Shown: piece after piece, positions 1-9,361 of the stretch
Layout of the letters: the number at the start of each line of letters is the position of its first letter
How positions within the stretch are numbered: the first letter of the stretch is position 1
Source: Xaviernesmea rhizosphaerae
GTDB lineage: Bacteria > Pseudomonadota > Alphaproteobacteria > Rhizobiales > Rhizobiaceae
Direction of reading: 5' to 3'
NCBI RefSeq assembly: GCF_001938945.1
Contig: NZ_MKIO01000020.1
Span: 161,279-195,663, forward strand
DNA length: 34,385 bases
The notes under the pieces: model-generated
The model's input: only the letters and a program-made list of their open reading frames with translations
Told to the model about the DNA's origin: nothing
The model's database searches: none
Translations under genes and position numbers: made by a program

Positions 1-351
1 CAGCGCGATGCTGTCGCATCGGGCAAGCATCGCAACGACGCCAGAGACCAGACCTAAGCCACCTTCGGCAGGCTTTCCAGGCCTTCTGGCGTTGTCGAGG
101 CTCTTGACCGATGCAGTGGCATCGATCTGCGAACCTCTCCTAGCCAGAAAGCCCGGAAAGCCTGTCCTATAGGTTCCTATCATCGACACTTGGTATAAGA
201 CGGCAGGCAGGTTGCCGGAGCGGCGCTTCGCCAAGGCCTATCGCCTGAGAGCAGGGCGCAAGCTGGCCCGGCGGCATATCCCGCAGGCCGCCTTATGTTA
301 GGAGGCAGGGAAGAAGCGGGCATGAAAAGCCGGTGAATCGCAGAAAGAACA
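1..351. other. left-edge region without a recognisable gene
   Basis: No coding region that I can assign to a family lies here. One frame is open from the left edge to a stop near 172, but the translation matches nothing I recognise and the stretch is interrupted by the inverted repeat described separately. The rest to 351 shows no ribosome binding site followed by a convincing reading frame. It may be the tail of a decayed mobile element or gene outside the window. Confidence 0.4.
67..167. repeat. 101-bp element bounded by near-perfect 24-25 nt inverted repeats
   Basis: The arm at 67-90 and the reverse complement of the arm at 143-167 agree at 22 of 24 positions, with one extra base in the right arm. 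The longest uninterrupted match is CAGGCTTTCC. The arms are separated by 52 nt. The arrangement resembles a small non-autonomous element (MITE-like) or a large stem-loop; I could not see an obvious target-site duplication. Confidence 0.55.
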
Positions 352-765
352 TCATACGGTCACAGAACCTGGATCTTCACGACCGTTGCCATGCCGCGCT
401 TTCGCCGAGTTCAGCGAGTCATGTCTTTCGCGAAACTGCCGCCTGTAATGGCCGGGCGCCAAGCCTCTTGCTGCGTGGAACTGGCGCGAAGAATGGGCGA
501 CATCGGAAAAACCGGTGTTATCGGCGGTCAGGGCAAGGGGCTGGTCCGTCTGTGCGAGCGGGCAGCAAGCGCTGCCGATGCGCAGCTGGCCGACATACTG
601 GCTGATGGCGCCAGTCTCGTGGGCGTGCATGTAGTTCAGGATCCGCTCCATGAGGTCCCGCTCACGCGACACTCTGCTGACCGTGACTTTGCTGCTCGAC
701 AGCGATCTGCGGGCGGAGGAGCGCGCGAGATCCGCCAGCACGCCGAGCAGCGACAGGATAGGATC
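352..765 (-). pseudogene. remnant of an AraC-family transcriptional regulator (C-terminal part, internal deletion)
   Basis: The minus-strand frame ending in a stop at 352-354 carries recognisable AraC/XylS C-terminal sequence. In order these are an LLGVLADLAR linker, ERILNYMHAH (first helix of the DNA-binding domain), AISQYVGQLRIG (long linker helix), then GFSDVAHSSRQF and GLAPGHYRRQF (second helix-turn-helix). The roughly 40 residues that normally lie between the MHAH helix and the QYV helix, containing the first recognition helix, are missing. The N-terminal cupin sensor domain is also absent, since upstream the frame runs into the LuxR-type gene. I therefore read it as a dead gene whose remains abut the 3' end of the LuxR-type regulator. 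Assignment to AraC is firm on motif order; the left boundary at 765 is approximate. Confidence 0.7.
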
Positions 766-835
766 TGCTGTTCGGGCGTGGCGTCGTGCAGGGATGCCAG
801 AGGCTCGCACGTGACCCATCAAGCTGCCAAAACAG

Positions 836-3442
836 CTAATTCTCAATCGCCAGCAGCACAGCCTGCGTCCTGCTTTTGACACCCAATTTGTGAAATAGAC
901 TTCTCGTGTGAGACTTGACCGTGTTGAGGTTGATAGCCAACCGCACGCCGATCTCCTTGTTGGACAGTCCCCACCGCATGAGTTCCAACACTTCCTCCTC
1001 ACGCGATGTGAGGCCCCACCCGGAGGCATCGGGCGAGATCGACCTGCGCCGGTTGGCAGTGCTCGGGGCGTCCACGATACGCGTGATGTCAAGATAGATA
1101 TCCGTGAGTCGGCCCAGCTCGGGATGCGGCTGCATAGCCGGAACGGAGAGATCGACATCACTTACCGTCGCAAGCAGTCGATGAACCTGCACCGCGCTCA
1201 GGAGACGGCCTTCCCGCAGCGCCCGTTCCACCACGTCAACCAGGCTCTTCAGGGCGACCTCCTGCTGGCCGCGCTCCATCAGCACGCGCAATTTCAGGAC
1301 CTGATAGGCCTCCCAGACCTGCCAGATGGAAGGCGGGAAGCGGCGCTGGGCTTCCGGCAGGTGTAGGGAGAGCCGCTCCCATTCTCTCAGCCCTTCGGCG
1401 GGATTGCCGAGCCGGAAGCATCGATCCGCACGCTCGATCGCCAGCTGGAATTCCAGGCGAAAATCTTCCGTCTCATAGGCTCTGCGGCTGGCGCGCACCA
1501 GAAGGTTTGTCGCCTCGTCGCAACGGCCCGTCGCATCGTAAACGCGCGCAAGCCCGACCGTGGCCACAAGCATGCGTTCGCACAAGCCGGAAACATCGGT
1601 GTTCGCTTCCGCTGGCATCGCGCGAAGCCAGAGCTCCTCCGCCTTGTCGAAGTCGCCTCGATCAAAGGCCACCAGCCCCAGAAGAACGGATGGCAGGGCG
1701 ACCATGTAGGAATGTTCGCCGAAATGGCTGCGGGCAATCTGGAGTGCGTCCGTCGCGATGATGTCTGCATCCCGCATCAGGCCGCGGGCGATATAGCACA
1801 TGGCGGCGATCGAGCGGGAATGCAGCCCGCCCCAATGCACTGCCGTCTCGTCATAGATGCCCTTGGCGCGAAAGGTCAGCTTTTCCGCAAGTTCCAGCGA
1901 TCCGGTCTGAAGGGCGAGATAGCTGTGAATGGAATCCAGGTCCACCTGTCCGAAGGCGAGGCGGTCGAGCGTGCGGCCTTCGAGCGCGGCGATATGGTCG
2001 AGGCCTGCCGCCAGATCGCCGCCATAAGCACCGATCAGGGCGCGCATCAGATGCAGGCGGCCCTCGATATCAAGTCCCGTTTCGCGCGCAATCACGGAAA
2101 TTCCGCTGTCGCGATCAGAGGCCAGGGTGGTGATGGTGCGCAATGTCTGTTCGGCCTGCAGAAAGCGGCGCATGTTGATGGAGCGCCAGACCTGAAGGAA
2201 CAGCAGAAGCGGCCGCTCCTCCTGCGCATCGCGCGGCAGCTGCTGCATCCAGCGTGAAAACACCTCGAACCGGCCATGACTCAGATAGTCGAAGAGGCAA
2301 TAGCTTTCGATCATCTCCGCCGCCCAGTCCGGCCGGCGCGCCAGGAAGGCATGCCGAACGGCATCCATCGGCGAGCCGTTATCGATGAACCAGCGGGCGG
2401 CGCGCGAATGCAATTCGGCGAGATCGTTGCCGCTTTCCGCGTAAAGCCGGGCCTGAAGAAATTCCTGGAAGAGATGATGGTACTTGTGCCAGCGCTGCGA
2501 GCCCGGCAAGGCAACGACGAAAAGCTGAGCCTCTTCCAGGAAGCTCAGAATCTCGGTTCCATCTGTGTCTCCGGTCACGGCATCGCAGAGACTGGCATTG
2601 AGCGCGTCGAGGATGGAGGTGCGGGTCAGGAAACGATAGACCCTTTCGGGCAGCCCGAGGATCACCTCCTCCAGGAAATATTCCGCGAAGGCCCGATGGC
2701 TACCCGTGGGCGGGGTGACCGAGAAGGCGCCCGGAAGCCGGCCGAGCACCAGCGAGGCCAGCCGCACGCCCGCCGGCCATCCCTCGGTGTAGCTGTGCAT
2801 CTGACGGCTCTGTTCCGCCGTCAGCGACAGGCCCGAGGATGCCTCGAAGAAGGCCTGCGTTTCCACCTCGTCGAAAAACAGGTCGTCGACCGGCACCTCC
2901 AGGATCTCGCCGCTGACGCGCAGGCGGCCGATCGGGATGGACGGGCGGTTTCGGCTGGCGAGGATGATGGTCAGCTGCGGAATGCGGGCGGCCAGGATGC
3001 TGTGGATCGTCTCGCCGCCATCCCCGGCCTCTGCCAGGTGATAGTCATCAACGAAGAGGGCAAGAGGGCTGAGCGCCGCACACCGCGCCATCAGCGTGAC
3101 CAGCCGGGTCAGCGCGTCTGTCTGCTCCTGCGGCGCGATCGAGGCGCCGCTCCGGCGCGCGCTCGCGGCCACGGCCTGCAGCAGCCCATCGGCAAAGCCC
3201 AGGGGATCGCGATCCGTCTCGCTGCTGGAATACCACACCGTGTTGACGCCGGCCGCATCGAGCGCCGCGTGCCATTGGGCCAGGAGGGTGGTCTTGCCGG
3301 AACCTGCCGGCGCATGAACGAGGCACAGCCGATGTTGTTGCAAGAGGCTCGCGCGTCTCGTCAGCCGCAACCGGTCGAGGACCCCCTGCGCGGTGCGGGG
3401 TGGCGACATGTGCCTGACGATAAGGCTCCTTTGCTCGGGCAC
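836..3442 (-). CDS. MalT-type large ATP-binding LuxR-family transcriptional regulator (module 2)
   Basis: An 868-residue regulator of the LAL/MalT class: an N-terminal STAND-type NTPase, a long helical-repeat sensor region and a C-terminal LuxR helix-turn-helix. Seen directly: Walker A APAGSGKTT at about residues 44-52, Walker B LALFVDDYH at 127-135, and a LuxR domain at about 811-868 with LTSREEEVLELMRWG, the SNKEIG turn and the NTVKSHTRSLFHKLGV recognition region. The chosen start is GTG at 3442, preceded by AGGATGG; an internal ATG at 3412 is an alternative. It is transcribed divergently from the amidase/ABC importer operon across a 139-bp gap holding two ACCC-N4-GGGT type palindromes, so it most likely activates that operon. 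MalT-class proteins bind ATP and an inducer and then multimerise on DNA; the inducer here is unknown but may be the imported amide or peptide. Confidence 0.9.
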   Translation of the reverse strand: MPEQRSLIVRHMSPPRTAQGVLDRLRLTRRASLLQQHRLCLVHAPAGSGKTTLLAQWHAALDAAGVNTVWYSSSETDRDPLGFADGLLQAVAASARRSGASIAPQEQTDALTRLVTLMARCAALSPLALFVDDYHLAEAGDGGETIHSILAARIPQLTIILASRNRPSIPIGRLRVSGEILEVPVDDLFFDEVETQAFFEASSGLSLTAEQSRQMHSYTEGWPAGVRLASLVLGRLPGAFSVTPPTGSHRAFAEYFLEEVILGLPERVYRFLTRTSILDALNASLCDAVTGDTDGTEILSFLEEAQLFVVALPGSQRWHKYHHLFQEFLQARLYAESGNDLAELHSRAARWFIDNGSPMDAVRHAFLARRPDWAAEMIESYCLFDYLSHGRFEVFSRWMQQLPRDAQEERPLLLFLQVWRSINMRRFLQAEQTLRTITTLASDRDSGISVIARETGLDIEGRLHLMRALIGAYGGDLAAGLDHIAALEGRTLDRLAFGQVDLDSIHSYLALQTGSLELAEKLTFRAKGIYDETAVHWGGLHSRSIAAMCYIARGLMRDADIIATDALQIARSHFGEHSYMVALPSVLLGLVAFDRGDFDKAEELWLRAMPAEANTDVSGLCERMLVATVGLARVYDATGRCDEATNLLVRASRRAYETEDFRLEFQLAIERADRCFRLGNPAEGLREWERLSLHLPEAQRRFPPSIWQVWEAYQVLKLRVLMERGQQEVALKSLVDVVERALREGRLLSAVQVHRLLATVSDVDLSVPAMQPHPELGRLTDIYLDITRIVDAPSTANRRRSISPDASGWGLTSREEEVLELMRWGLSNKEIGVRLAINLNTVKSHTRSLFHKLGVKSRTQAVLLAIEN

Positions 3443-3581
3443 GGTCCATCCTGGCGGTTAAGTTTGACGGAGCCACCCTATCACCCTTTAGGGTGAGGAA
3501 AACTTATTTTCTGACATCACCCTTCGGGATCATGCCACTAATTTCATCGTGGCGTAGCTTTAGGCAAAACACCTGACAGGG
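3443..3581. promoter_or_regulatory. divergent control region with paired palindromic operator candidates
   Basis: A perfect palindrome TCACCCTTTAGGGTGA occupies 3481-3496 (7-bp arms, 2-nt centre). A second, imperfect copy TCACCCTTCGGGATCA is at 3517-3532, exactly 36 bp further on. Between them lies a smaller inverted repeat, GAAAA-CTTA-TTTTC, at 3498-3511. A possible -10 hexamer for the amidase operon, TAATTT, is at 3539-3544. No good -35 is visible, as expected for an activator-dependent promoter. The repeats are the best candidates for binding sites of the adjacent LuxR-type regulator. Confidence 0.6.
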
Positions 3582-5012
3582 ATGATGAACGTGCAGCTCA
3601 GCGACTATCAAAACCATGATGCCACCGGGCTTGCCGAATGCGTTGCCCGTGGCGACGTGACGCCGGACGAGCTGCTCGACGCAGCGCTTGCGGGGGTTGC
3701 GGCCGTGAACGGCCGGCTGAACGCGGTGGTGGCGACCTTCGAGGAGGAGGCCCGACGCTTTATTCGCGATGAGCTCGGCGATGGTCCGTTCCGTGGCGTT
3801 CCCTTTCTGCTGAAGGATCTGACCGCTCATTATGGCGGCCAGCCTACGGGCGCCGGTTGGCCCCCGCGTGCAAGGATCAAGCCAGCGGCCGACGCCGAGC
3901 TCGTTCGCCGCTTCAAGAAGGCGGGCGTTGTGATCTTCGGCAAGACCTCCGTTCCCGAACTGGCCATGGATTGGACCACGCGCTCGCGCATCCACGGCGT
4001 AACCAACAATCCCTGGGATCCGAGCCGCACCGCGGGCACCTCCAGCGGCGGCACGGCGGTCTCGGTTGCCGCCGGCATCGTGCCGATGGCGCATGGCAAT
4101 GATGGCGGCGGCTCGATCCGCGTTCCATCCTCCGTCTGCGGCGTGTTCGGCCTCAAGCCAAGCCGGGGGCGCAACCCGGTCGCGCCCTCGGGCAGCACCT
4201 GGCAGGGCATGCTGGTCGAGCACGTGCTCTCACGCTCGGTGCGGGACAGCGCCGCGATGCTGGACGCCACCCACGGGCACCATCGGGGCCAGTTCTACAA
4301 CAATCCGCCCGGCGGCAACTTTGCCAGCGAGGTTGGACGCGACCCCGGTCGGCTGCGCATCGCCGTCTCCACCCGCGCGCCTTATGGCGCGCCGACCCAC
4401 CCGGATTGCGTTCAGGCCGTTGAGCAGACTGTCCGGTTGCTTGAAAGCCTCGGTCATATCTGCGAGCCCTATGACATCGACCTGCCGGCGGATGGGTGGA
4501 GCGCCTTTGAGACCTTTATCCTGGCGGAATACGCCACGGACATGCGGCTGGAAGAACAGGTGCTTGGACGCAGGCTGACGGCGGATGATTTCGAGCCACT
4601 GCTGTGGGACATGATCGAGGCTGGCAACCGCATCTCCGCAGTTGAGGTGAATGTCGCCACGACACGCCTGCATGCGGTCGCCGCTGCTGTGACCGCGACC
4701 TTCGACCGCTACGATGTCTTCTTGTCGCCGACACTTGCGCAGCCGCCCTTGCCGCACGACGCCTTTCCGCAGGCGACCTCGATGCGAGGACATTACGAAT
4801 TCTACCTGTCCTGGATGCCCTACACCCACATCTTCAACGTCAATGGCTCTCCGGCCATGTCGGTGCCGCTCGTCTGGAACGAAGCAGGTCTGCCCATCGG
4901 CGTGCAGTTTGCCGCGGCCCCCGCCGAGGAAGGCCTGCTCTACCGCCTGGCATCGCAGCTGGAGATCGCGAGCCCGTGGAAGAACAGGCGCCCGCCGGTG
5001 TCCATCGCCTGA
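3582..5012 (+). CDS. amidase (amidase-signature family)
   Basis: A 476-residue amidase-signature enzyme, which hydrolyses a carboxamide to the acid plus ammonia or amine in the cytoplasm. The Ser-cisSer-Lys triad can be placed: Lys78 in GVPFLLKDL, the cis-Ser154 in AGTSSGGTA and the nucleophile Ser178 in GNDGGGSIRVPS, with the typical spacing of 24 residues between the serines. The length is normal for the family. Two ATGs stand in tandem at 3582 and 3585. AGGGA lies only just upstream, so the second may be the true start. It is the first gene of an operon with a dipeptide/oligopeptide-type ABC importer, so it probably acts on an imported amide. The family includes Glu-tRNA(Gln) amidotransferase subunit A, but the lack of gatB/gatC nearby and the catabolic context argue against that. 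Substrate not deducible. Confidence 0.88.
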   Translation: MMNVQLSDYQNHDATGLAECVARGDVTPDELLDAALAGVAAVNGRLNAVVATFEEEARRFIRDELGDGPFRGVPFLLKDLTAHYGGQPTGAGWPPRARIKPAADAELVRRFKKAGVVIFGKTSVPELAMDWTTRSRIHGVTNNPWDPSRTAGTSSGGTAVSVAAGIVPMAHGNDGGGSIRVPSSVCGVFGLKPSRGRNPVAPSGSTWQGMLVEHVLSRSVRDSAAMLDATHGHHRGQFYNNPPGGNFASEVGRDPGRLRIAVSTRAPYGAPTHPDCVQAVEQTVRLLESLGHICEPYDIDLPADGWSAFETFILAEYATDMRLEEQVLGRRLTADDFEPLLWDMIEAGNRISAVEVNVATTRLHAVAAAVTATFDRYDVFLSPTLAQPPLPHDAFPQATSMRGHYEFYLSWMPYTHIFNVNGSPAMSVPLVWNEAGLPIGVQFAAAPAEEGLLYRLASQLEIASPWKNRRPPVSIA

Positions 5013-5055
5013 CATATCAAATAAAAATCAACCACATAAAAAGGGAACACAGCGC

Positions 5056-6606
5056 ATGACACAGTTCCACATCAGCAAGCATGTCCGATCGCTGCTGGCG
5101 GCAGCGGCGATCGCGACAGGCATGGCCCTTTCGCCCGCCGTCGCCGCCGATCTCACCGTCGCGCGCTCCGTCGACGCCGACAGCCTCGATGCCCAGAAGG
5201 CCAGCACGACGCAGTCGCTGCAGATCACCAACCTGATCTTCGACACGCTGCTGACCATGGACAAGGATGGCTCCGTGCATCCCGGCCTTGCGAGCGCTTG
5301 GTCGATGTCCGATGACGGCAAGTCCTATGCTTTCACCATCCGCGATGGCGTGACATGCCACGATGGCAGCACCTTCGACGCCGCCGCTGCCAAGGCAAGC
5401 CTCGACCGTGCGCTGGATCCCGCGACGCTCAATCCGAACCTCTCCGCCTGGGGGCCGATCACCGGCAGCAGCGTGGACGGCAAGGTGCTGAAGGTGACCC
5501 TGTCGGAGCCCTACGGCCCCTTCGCGTCGTTCCTGACGAGCATACAGGCGGCATTCCTCTGCCCGTCCTCCTTCGCCACCAAGGAGTTCAAGCCGGTCGG
5601 CACCGGTCCTTTCAAATTCGTCAGCTGGACGCGCAATGACAGCATCGAGCTGGCGGCAAACCCCGACTACAAGAACGTCAATCCGCTGATCGAAAATCCC
5701 GGCAAGCCGCATCTGGACAAGCTGACCTTCAAGGTCATTCCCGAAGCGGTGGCCCGCATGGCGGCGCTGCGTTCCGGCGAGGCCGATCTGGTCGAGCCCT
5801 CGCTCGAGGAGGCGACCGACCTGAAGAGCGACAGCAAGTTCAAGGTCTATGCGGCAGAGTTTTCCGGTCAGCAGATGCTTGCGGCCTTCACCTGGAAGAT
5901 CAAGCCGCTCGACAATCCCGAGATCCGCAAGGCGATCGGCATGGCGATGAACCGCGATGCCTATGCGAACATCGCCTTCGAGGGGCTGGTCAACGTGGCC
6001 AATTGCCCTGTGGCGCCGAACCTTTTCGCCACCGACGAATCCCTGTGCGCAGGCTGGGGCGTTTCCTATGATCCGGAAGCCGCCAAGGCGATCATGGAAA
6101 AGGCAGGCTACACGGCCGACAAGCCGCTGAAGATCAAGCTGTCGGTGCACAAGCTGCCCGGCTGGGACCAGATGCACCAGATCATGCAGCAGGATCTCGC
6201 CGCGATCCATGTTGAGGCTGAAATCGAGACGCGCGAGGTTGCCGCCTTCTTCGATCACATGAAGGGCGAGAACGAACGGACCGACGGCCTGCCTGTTGTC
6301 TGGACCATGGGCATGTCCGGCGTCGATCCCGACTATCTGACCTTCCTGTGGAAGCGCCCCGGCTTCGTGAACATGGGCATCAATGCGCAGCTCGATGGCA
6401 TGCTGGACGAACAGCGCAAGCTTTCGGGCGATGCCCGCGCCACCAAGATCCATGACATCGAGAAATATCTGATGGAAAACGCTTACGCTGTTCCGCTTCT
6501 ATCGCCCGGCTGGGGCTGGCTGATGGCCTCGGGCGCCAATGTCGAAGGCTTCAAGATGGGCTTCATGGTATCGCTTCTGTTCAATGACGTGACCGTCACC
6601 CGATAA
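5056..6606 (+). CDS. dipeptide/oligopeptide-type ABC transporter substrate-binding protein
   Basis: A 516-residue family 5 extracellular solute-binding protein (DppA/OppA/NikA fold). It begins with a Sec signal peptide: basic residues K8 and R11, a hydrophobic core rich in Ala, and a likely cut after AVAA at residue 31. The mature part has the family hallmarks DGSVHPGLASAWSMSDDGKSYAF and FKPVGTGPFKFVSW. The start at 5056 is chosen because it gives the signal peptide; the longer open frame upstream is the overlap with the amidase region. It captures ligand in the periplasm for the permeases and ATPases encoded next. A 129-bp gap with nested inverted repeats separates it from the first permease, which suggests it is expressed at a higher level than the rest. 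Ligand unknown, perhaps a peptide-like or amide compound given the amidase. Confidence 0.92.
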   Translation: MTQFHISKHVRSLLAAAAIATGMALSPAVAADLTVARSVDADSLDAQKASTTQSLQITNLIFDTLLTMDKDGSVHPGLASAWSMSDDGKSYAFTIRDGVTCHDGSTFDAAAAKASLDRALDPATLNPNLSAWGPITGSSVDGKVLKVTLSEPYGPFASFLTSIQAAFLCPSSFATKEFKPVGTGPFKFVSWTRNDSIELAANPDYKNVNPLIENPGKPHLDKLTFKVIPEAVARMAALRSGEADLVEPSLEEATDLKSDSKFKVYAAEFSGQQMLAAFTWKIKPLDNPEIRKAIGMAMNRDAYANIAFEGLVNVANCPVAPNLFATDESLCAGWGVSYDPEAAKAIMEKAGYTADKPLKIKLSVHKLPGWDQMHQIMQQDLAAIHVEAEIETREVAAFFDHMKGENERTDGLPVVWTMGMSGVDPDYLTFLWKRPGFVNMGINAQLDGMLDEQRKLSGDARATKIHDIEKYLMENAYAVPLLSPGWGWLMASGANVEGFKMGFMVSLLFNDVTVTR

Positions 6607-6614
6607 TCGGTTCT

Positions 6615-6713
6615 TTCCGCCCCGTCGTCTCGTGGAATGAATTCGACATTTTGCCGTCGCGGGTTCCAAACCTCAGCAAATGTCAAAATCAGACCACAGG
6701 CATCGGGGCGGAA
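6615..6713 (+). promoter_or_regulatory. nested inverted repeats between SBP and permease genes
   Basis: An outer pair of perfect 10-bp arms, TTCCGCCCCG at 6615-6624 and CGGGGCGGAA at 6704-6713, encloses an inner pair, GACATTTTGC at 6645-6654 and GCAAATGTC at 6676-6684 (one bulged T). The outer structure begins 9 nt after the SBP stop and ends just before the permease ribosome binding site. It is not followed by a T-run, so it looks like an mRNA-stabilising or attenuating structure rather than a full terminator. Confidence 0.6.
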
Positions 6714-6735
6714 TCATGAGGGAAGCGGTGATGCG

Positions 6736-7659
6736 ATGATGCTCCTGATAGCCAAACGCCTGCTGATAGCCTGCTCCACCATTATCGCCGTGATCATCCT
6801 GTCGGGCCTGTTGATCCATGTCGTGCCCGGGGATCCGGTGACCGCCATGATGGCGCAGTCCGTGACCGCGACGCCGGAGGCCATGGCGGACATGCGCAGC
6901 CGTCTTGGCCTTGACCTGCCGGTCTGGCGACAGGTGATGCTCTATCTTTGGCATGTGCTGCAGGGCGATCTCGGCACGACGATCCGCGGCAACGAGCCGG
7001 TTTCCCGGCTCCTTCTGCAGCGTCTGCCCAATACCTTCGCCCTTGCCGTTGCTGGCCTTGCTACAGCGTTGACGATTGGCATACCGCTCGGCTTCCTGGC
7101 CGCCATCAACCGTGGCCGCATCGCCGATACCGCCGTGATGATCATTGCCGTGCTCGGCGTTTCGATCCCCGCTTTCTGGCTCGGTCTCGTCATGATCCAG
7201 GTCTTTTCCCTCAAGCTCGGCTGGCTGCCGGTGGCGGGATCGGGCTGGCGCAACATCGTGCTCCCGGCCCTGACACTCGGGCTCACCTATTGCGCGCTCG
7301 TCGCCCGCATGACCCGGTCGGCGCTGGTCGAGGTTCTTGCGGAGGACTATATCCGCACGGCGCGCGCCAGGGGACTGCGCGAGCATCAGGTTCTCCTCGT
7401 CCATGCGCTGCGCCCGGCGCTCATCAGCCTCGTCACCGTGATCGGCCTTGTCTTTGCCTATCTGCTCGGCGGGCAGGTCATCATCGAGAACGTGTTCTCG
7501 TGGAATGGAATCGGCCGGCTTGCCGTCCAGGCGATGCTGGAGCGCGACTATCCGATGATCCAGGGCTTCATCGTGCTGTTCGCAACCTCCGTCGTCGTCG
7601 TCTCCATGCTTATCGACATTCTCTACACCCTTCTCGATCCGCGCATGAGGCAGAGATGA
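6736..7659 (+). CDS. dipeptide-type ABC transporter permease (DppB-like)
   Basis: A 307-residue inner-membrane permease. The N-terminal MLLIAKRLLIACSTIIAVII helix followed by HVVPGDPV, and the EAA loop at SALVEVLAEDYIRTARARGL, are typical of the DppB/OppB family. Six membrane segments are expected and can be traced as hydrophobic blocks. The chosen start at 6736 is preceded by GAGGGA; 6739 is a second ATG. A longer open frame from 6637 is unlikely because its N-terminus is polar and lies inside the inverted-repeat region. Its stop overlaps the start of the next permease as ATGA. Confidence 0.92.
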   Translation: MMLLIAKRLLIACSTIIAVIILSGLLIHVVPGDPVTAMMAQSVTATPEAMADMRSRLGLDLPVWRQVMLYLWHVLQGDLGTTIRGNEPVSRLLLQRLPNTFALAVAGLATALTIGIPLGFLAAINRGRIADTAVMIIAVLGVSIPAFWLGLVMIQVFSLKLGWLPVAGSGWRNIVLPALTLGLTYCALVARMTRSALVEVLAEDYIRTARARGLREHQVLLVHALRPALISLVTVIGLVFAYLLGGQVIIENVFSWNGIGRLAVQAMLERDYPMIQGFIVLFATSVVVVSMLIDILYTLLDPRMRQR

Positions 7660-8512
7660 CCGTTCCGGCACAAACCACGATCGGCCCGCGCCCGCCGCGC
7701 CGCCGGCTGCCCTTGAGCGTCGTTCTCGGCCTTGCTCTTGCGGCGATCATCATTCTCGCGGCCTTGTTCTCGGCCTATCTCGCTCCCTTCGATCCGACGC
7801 GCATGGCCGTCGGGCCGCGTCTTGCCGCACCCTCGGCGAAATATCCGTTCGGCACGGACGAGTTCGGCCGCGATCTCTTCAGCCGCGTTCTCATCGGCGG
7901 CCGGCTGTCGCTCGGCATCGGCGTCAGTGCCGTCGCCTTCGGCCTCGTCATCGGCGGGCTTGCCGGCCTGATGGCGGCCTTTTCCGGGCGCGCGGTGGAA
8001 GCCGTCATGCTGCGCCTCATCGATATCCTCTATTCCTTTCCCGATACGCTGATCGCGCTGGCCCTGGTGGCCTTTCTCGGCCCCGGTATCGAGAACGCAA
8101 CGCTCGCCATCGCCATCAGCCTCGTGCCCTTCTATGCCCGCCTTACCTACGGGCTGGCGGCCGCCGAGCGGGCCAAACCCTATATCGAGGCGGCGCGGCT
8201 GGCCGGCATCGGCACCAACCGGCTCGTGCGCGTGCATGTCATGCCCAATATCGGCCAGAGCCTGATCGTGATGGGCACGCTCGGCTTCTCTTCGGCGATC
8301 CTGTCCGCGGCCGGCCTGTCTTTTCTGGGGCTCGGCGTTCAGCCGCCCTCACCGGAATGGGGCGCCATCCTCGCCTCCGGCCGCAACTACATCACCAAGG
8401 CGCCCTGGATCCTGATCTTTCCCGGCGCGGCCATCTGCCTGACCGTGCTGTCGTTCAACCTGATCGGCGACAGCCTGCGCGATTTCGTCGATCCGCGTCG
8501 AAAGGGCCTGCG

Positions 8513-8516
<4 letters not shown>
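7656..8516 (+). CDS. dipeptide-type ABC transporter permease (DppC-like)
   Basis: A 286-residue permease, the partner of the preceding one. Family features seen are the N-terminal segment LPLSVVLGLALAAIIILAAL, the periplasmic stretch FDPTRMAVGPRLAAPS followed by YPFGTDEFGRDLFSRVLIGG (a hallmark of DppC/OppC proteins), and the coupling loop AKPYIEAARLAGIG. The ATG overlaps the stop of the upstream permease (ATGA), and its own stop overlaps the next ATG in the same way, so the four transporter genes 6736-10245 are tightly coupled. Confidence 0.93.

Positions 8517-9357
<841 letters not shown>

Positions 9358-9361
<4 letters not shown>

Noticed and set aside
352..1161. 269-codon minus-strand frame overlapping the LuxR 3' end
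   Set aside because: Only the part below about 765 has protein-like content (AraC remnant); the upper part is an out-of-frame shadow of the LuxR HTH region.
2276..3496. 406-codon plus-strand frame inside the first LuxR-type gene
   Set aside because: Antisense shadow typical of GC-rich genes; no recognisable domain, whereas the opposite strand shows Walker and LuxR motifs.
5017..6453. 478-codon minus-strand frame opposite the peptide SBP gene
   Set aside because: Antisense shadow; composition rich in Arg, Gly and His with no family motif, while the plus strand encodes a clear SBP with signal peptide.
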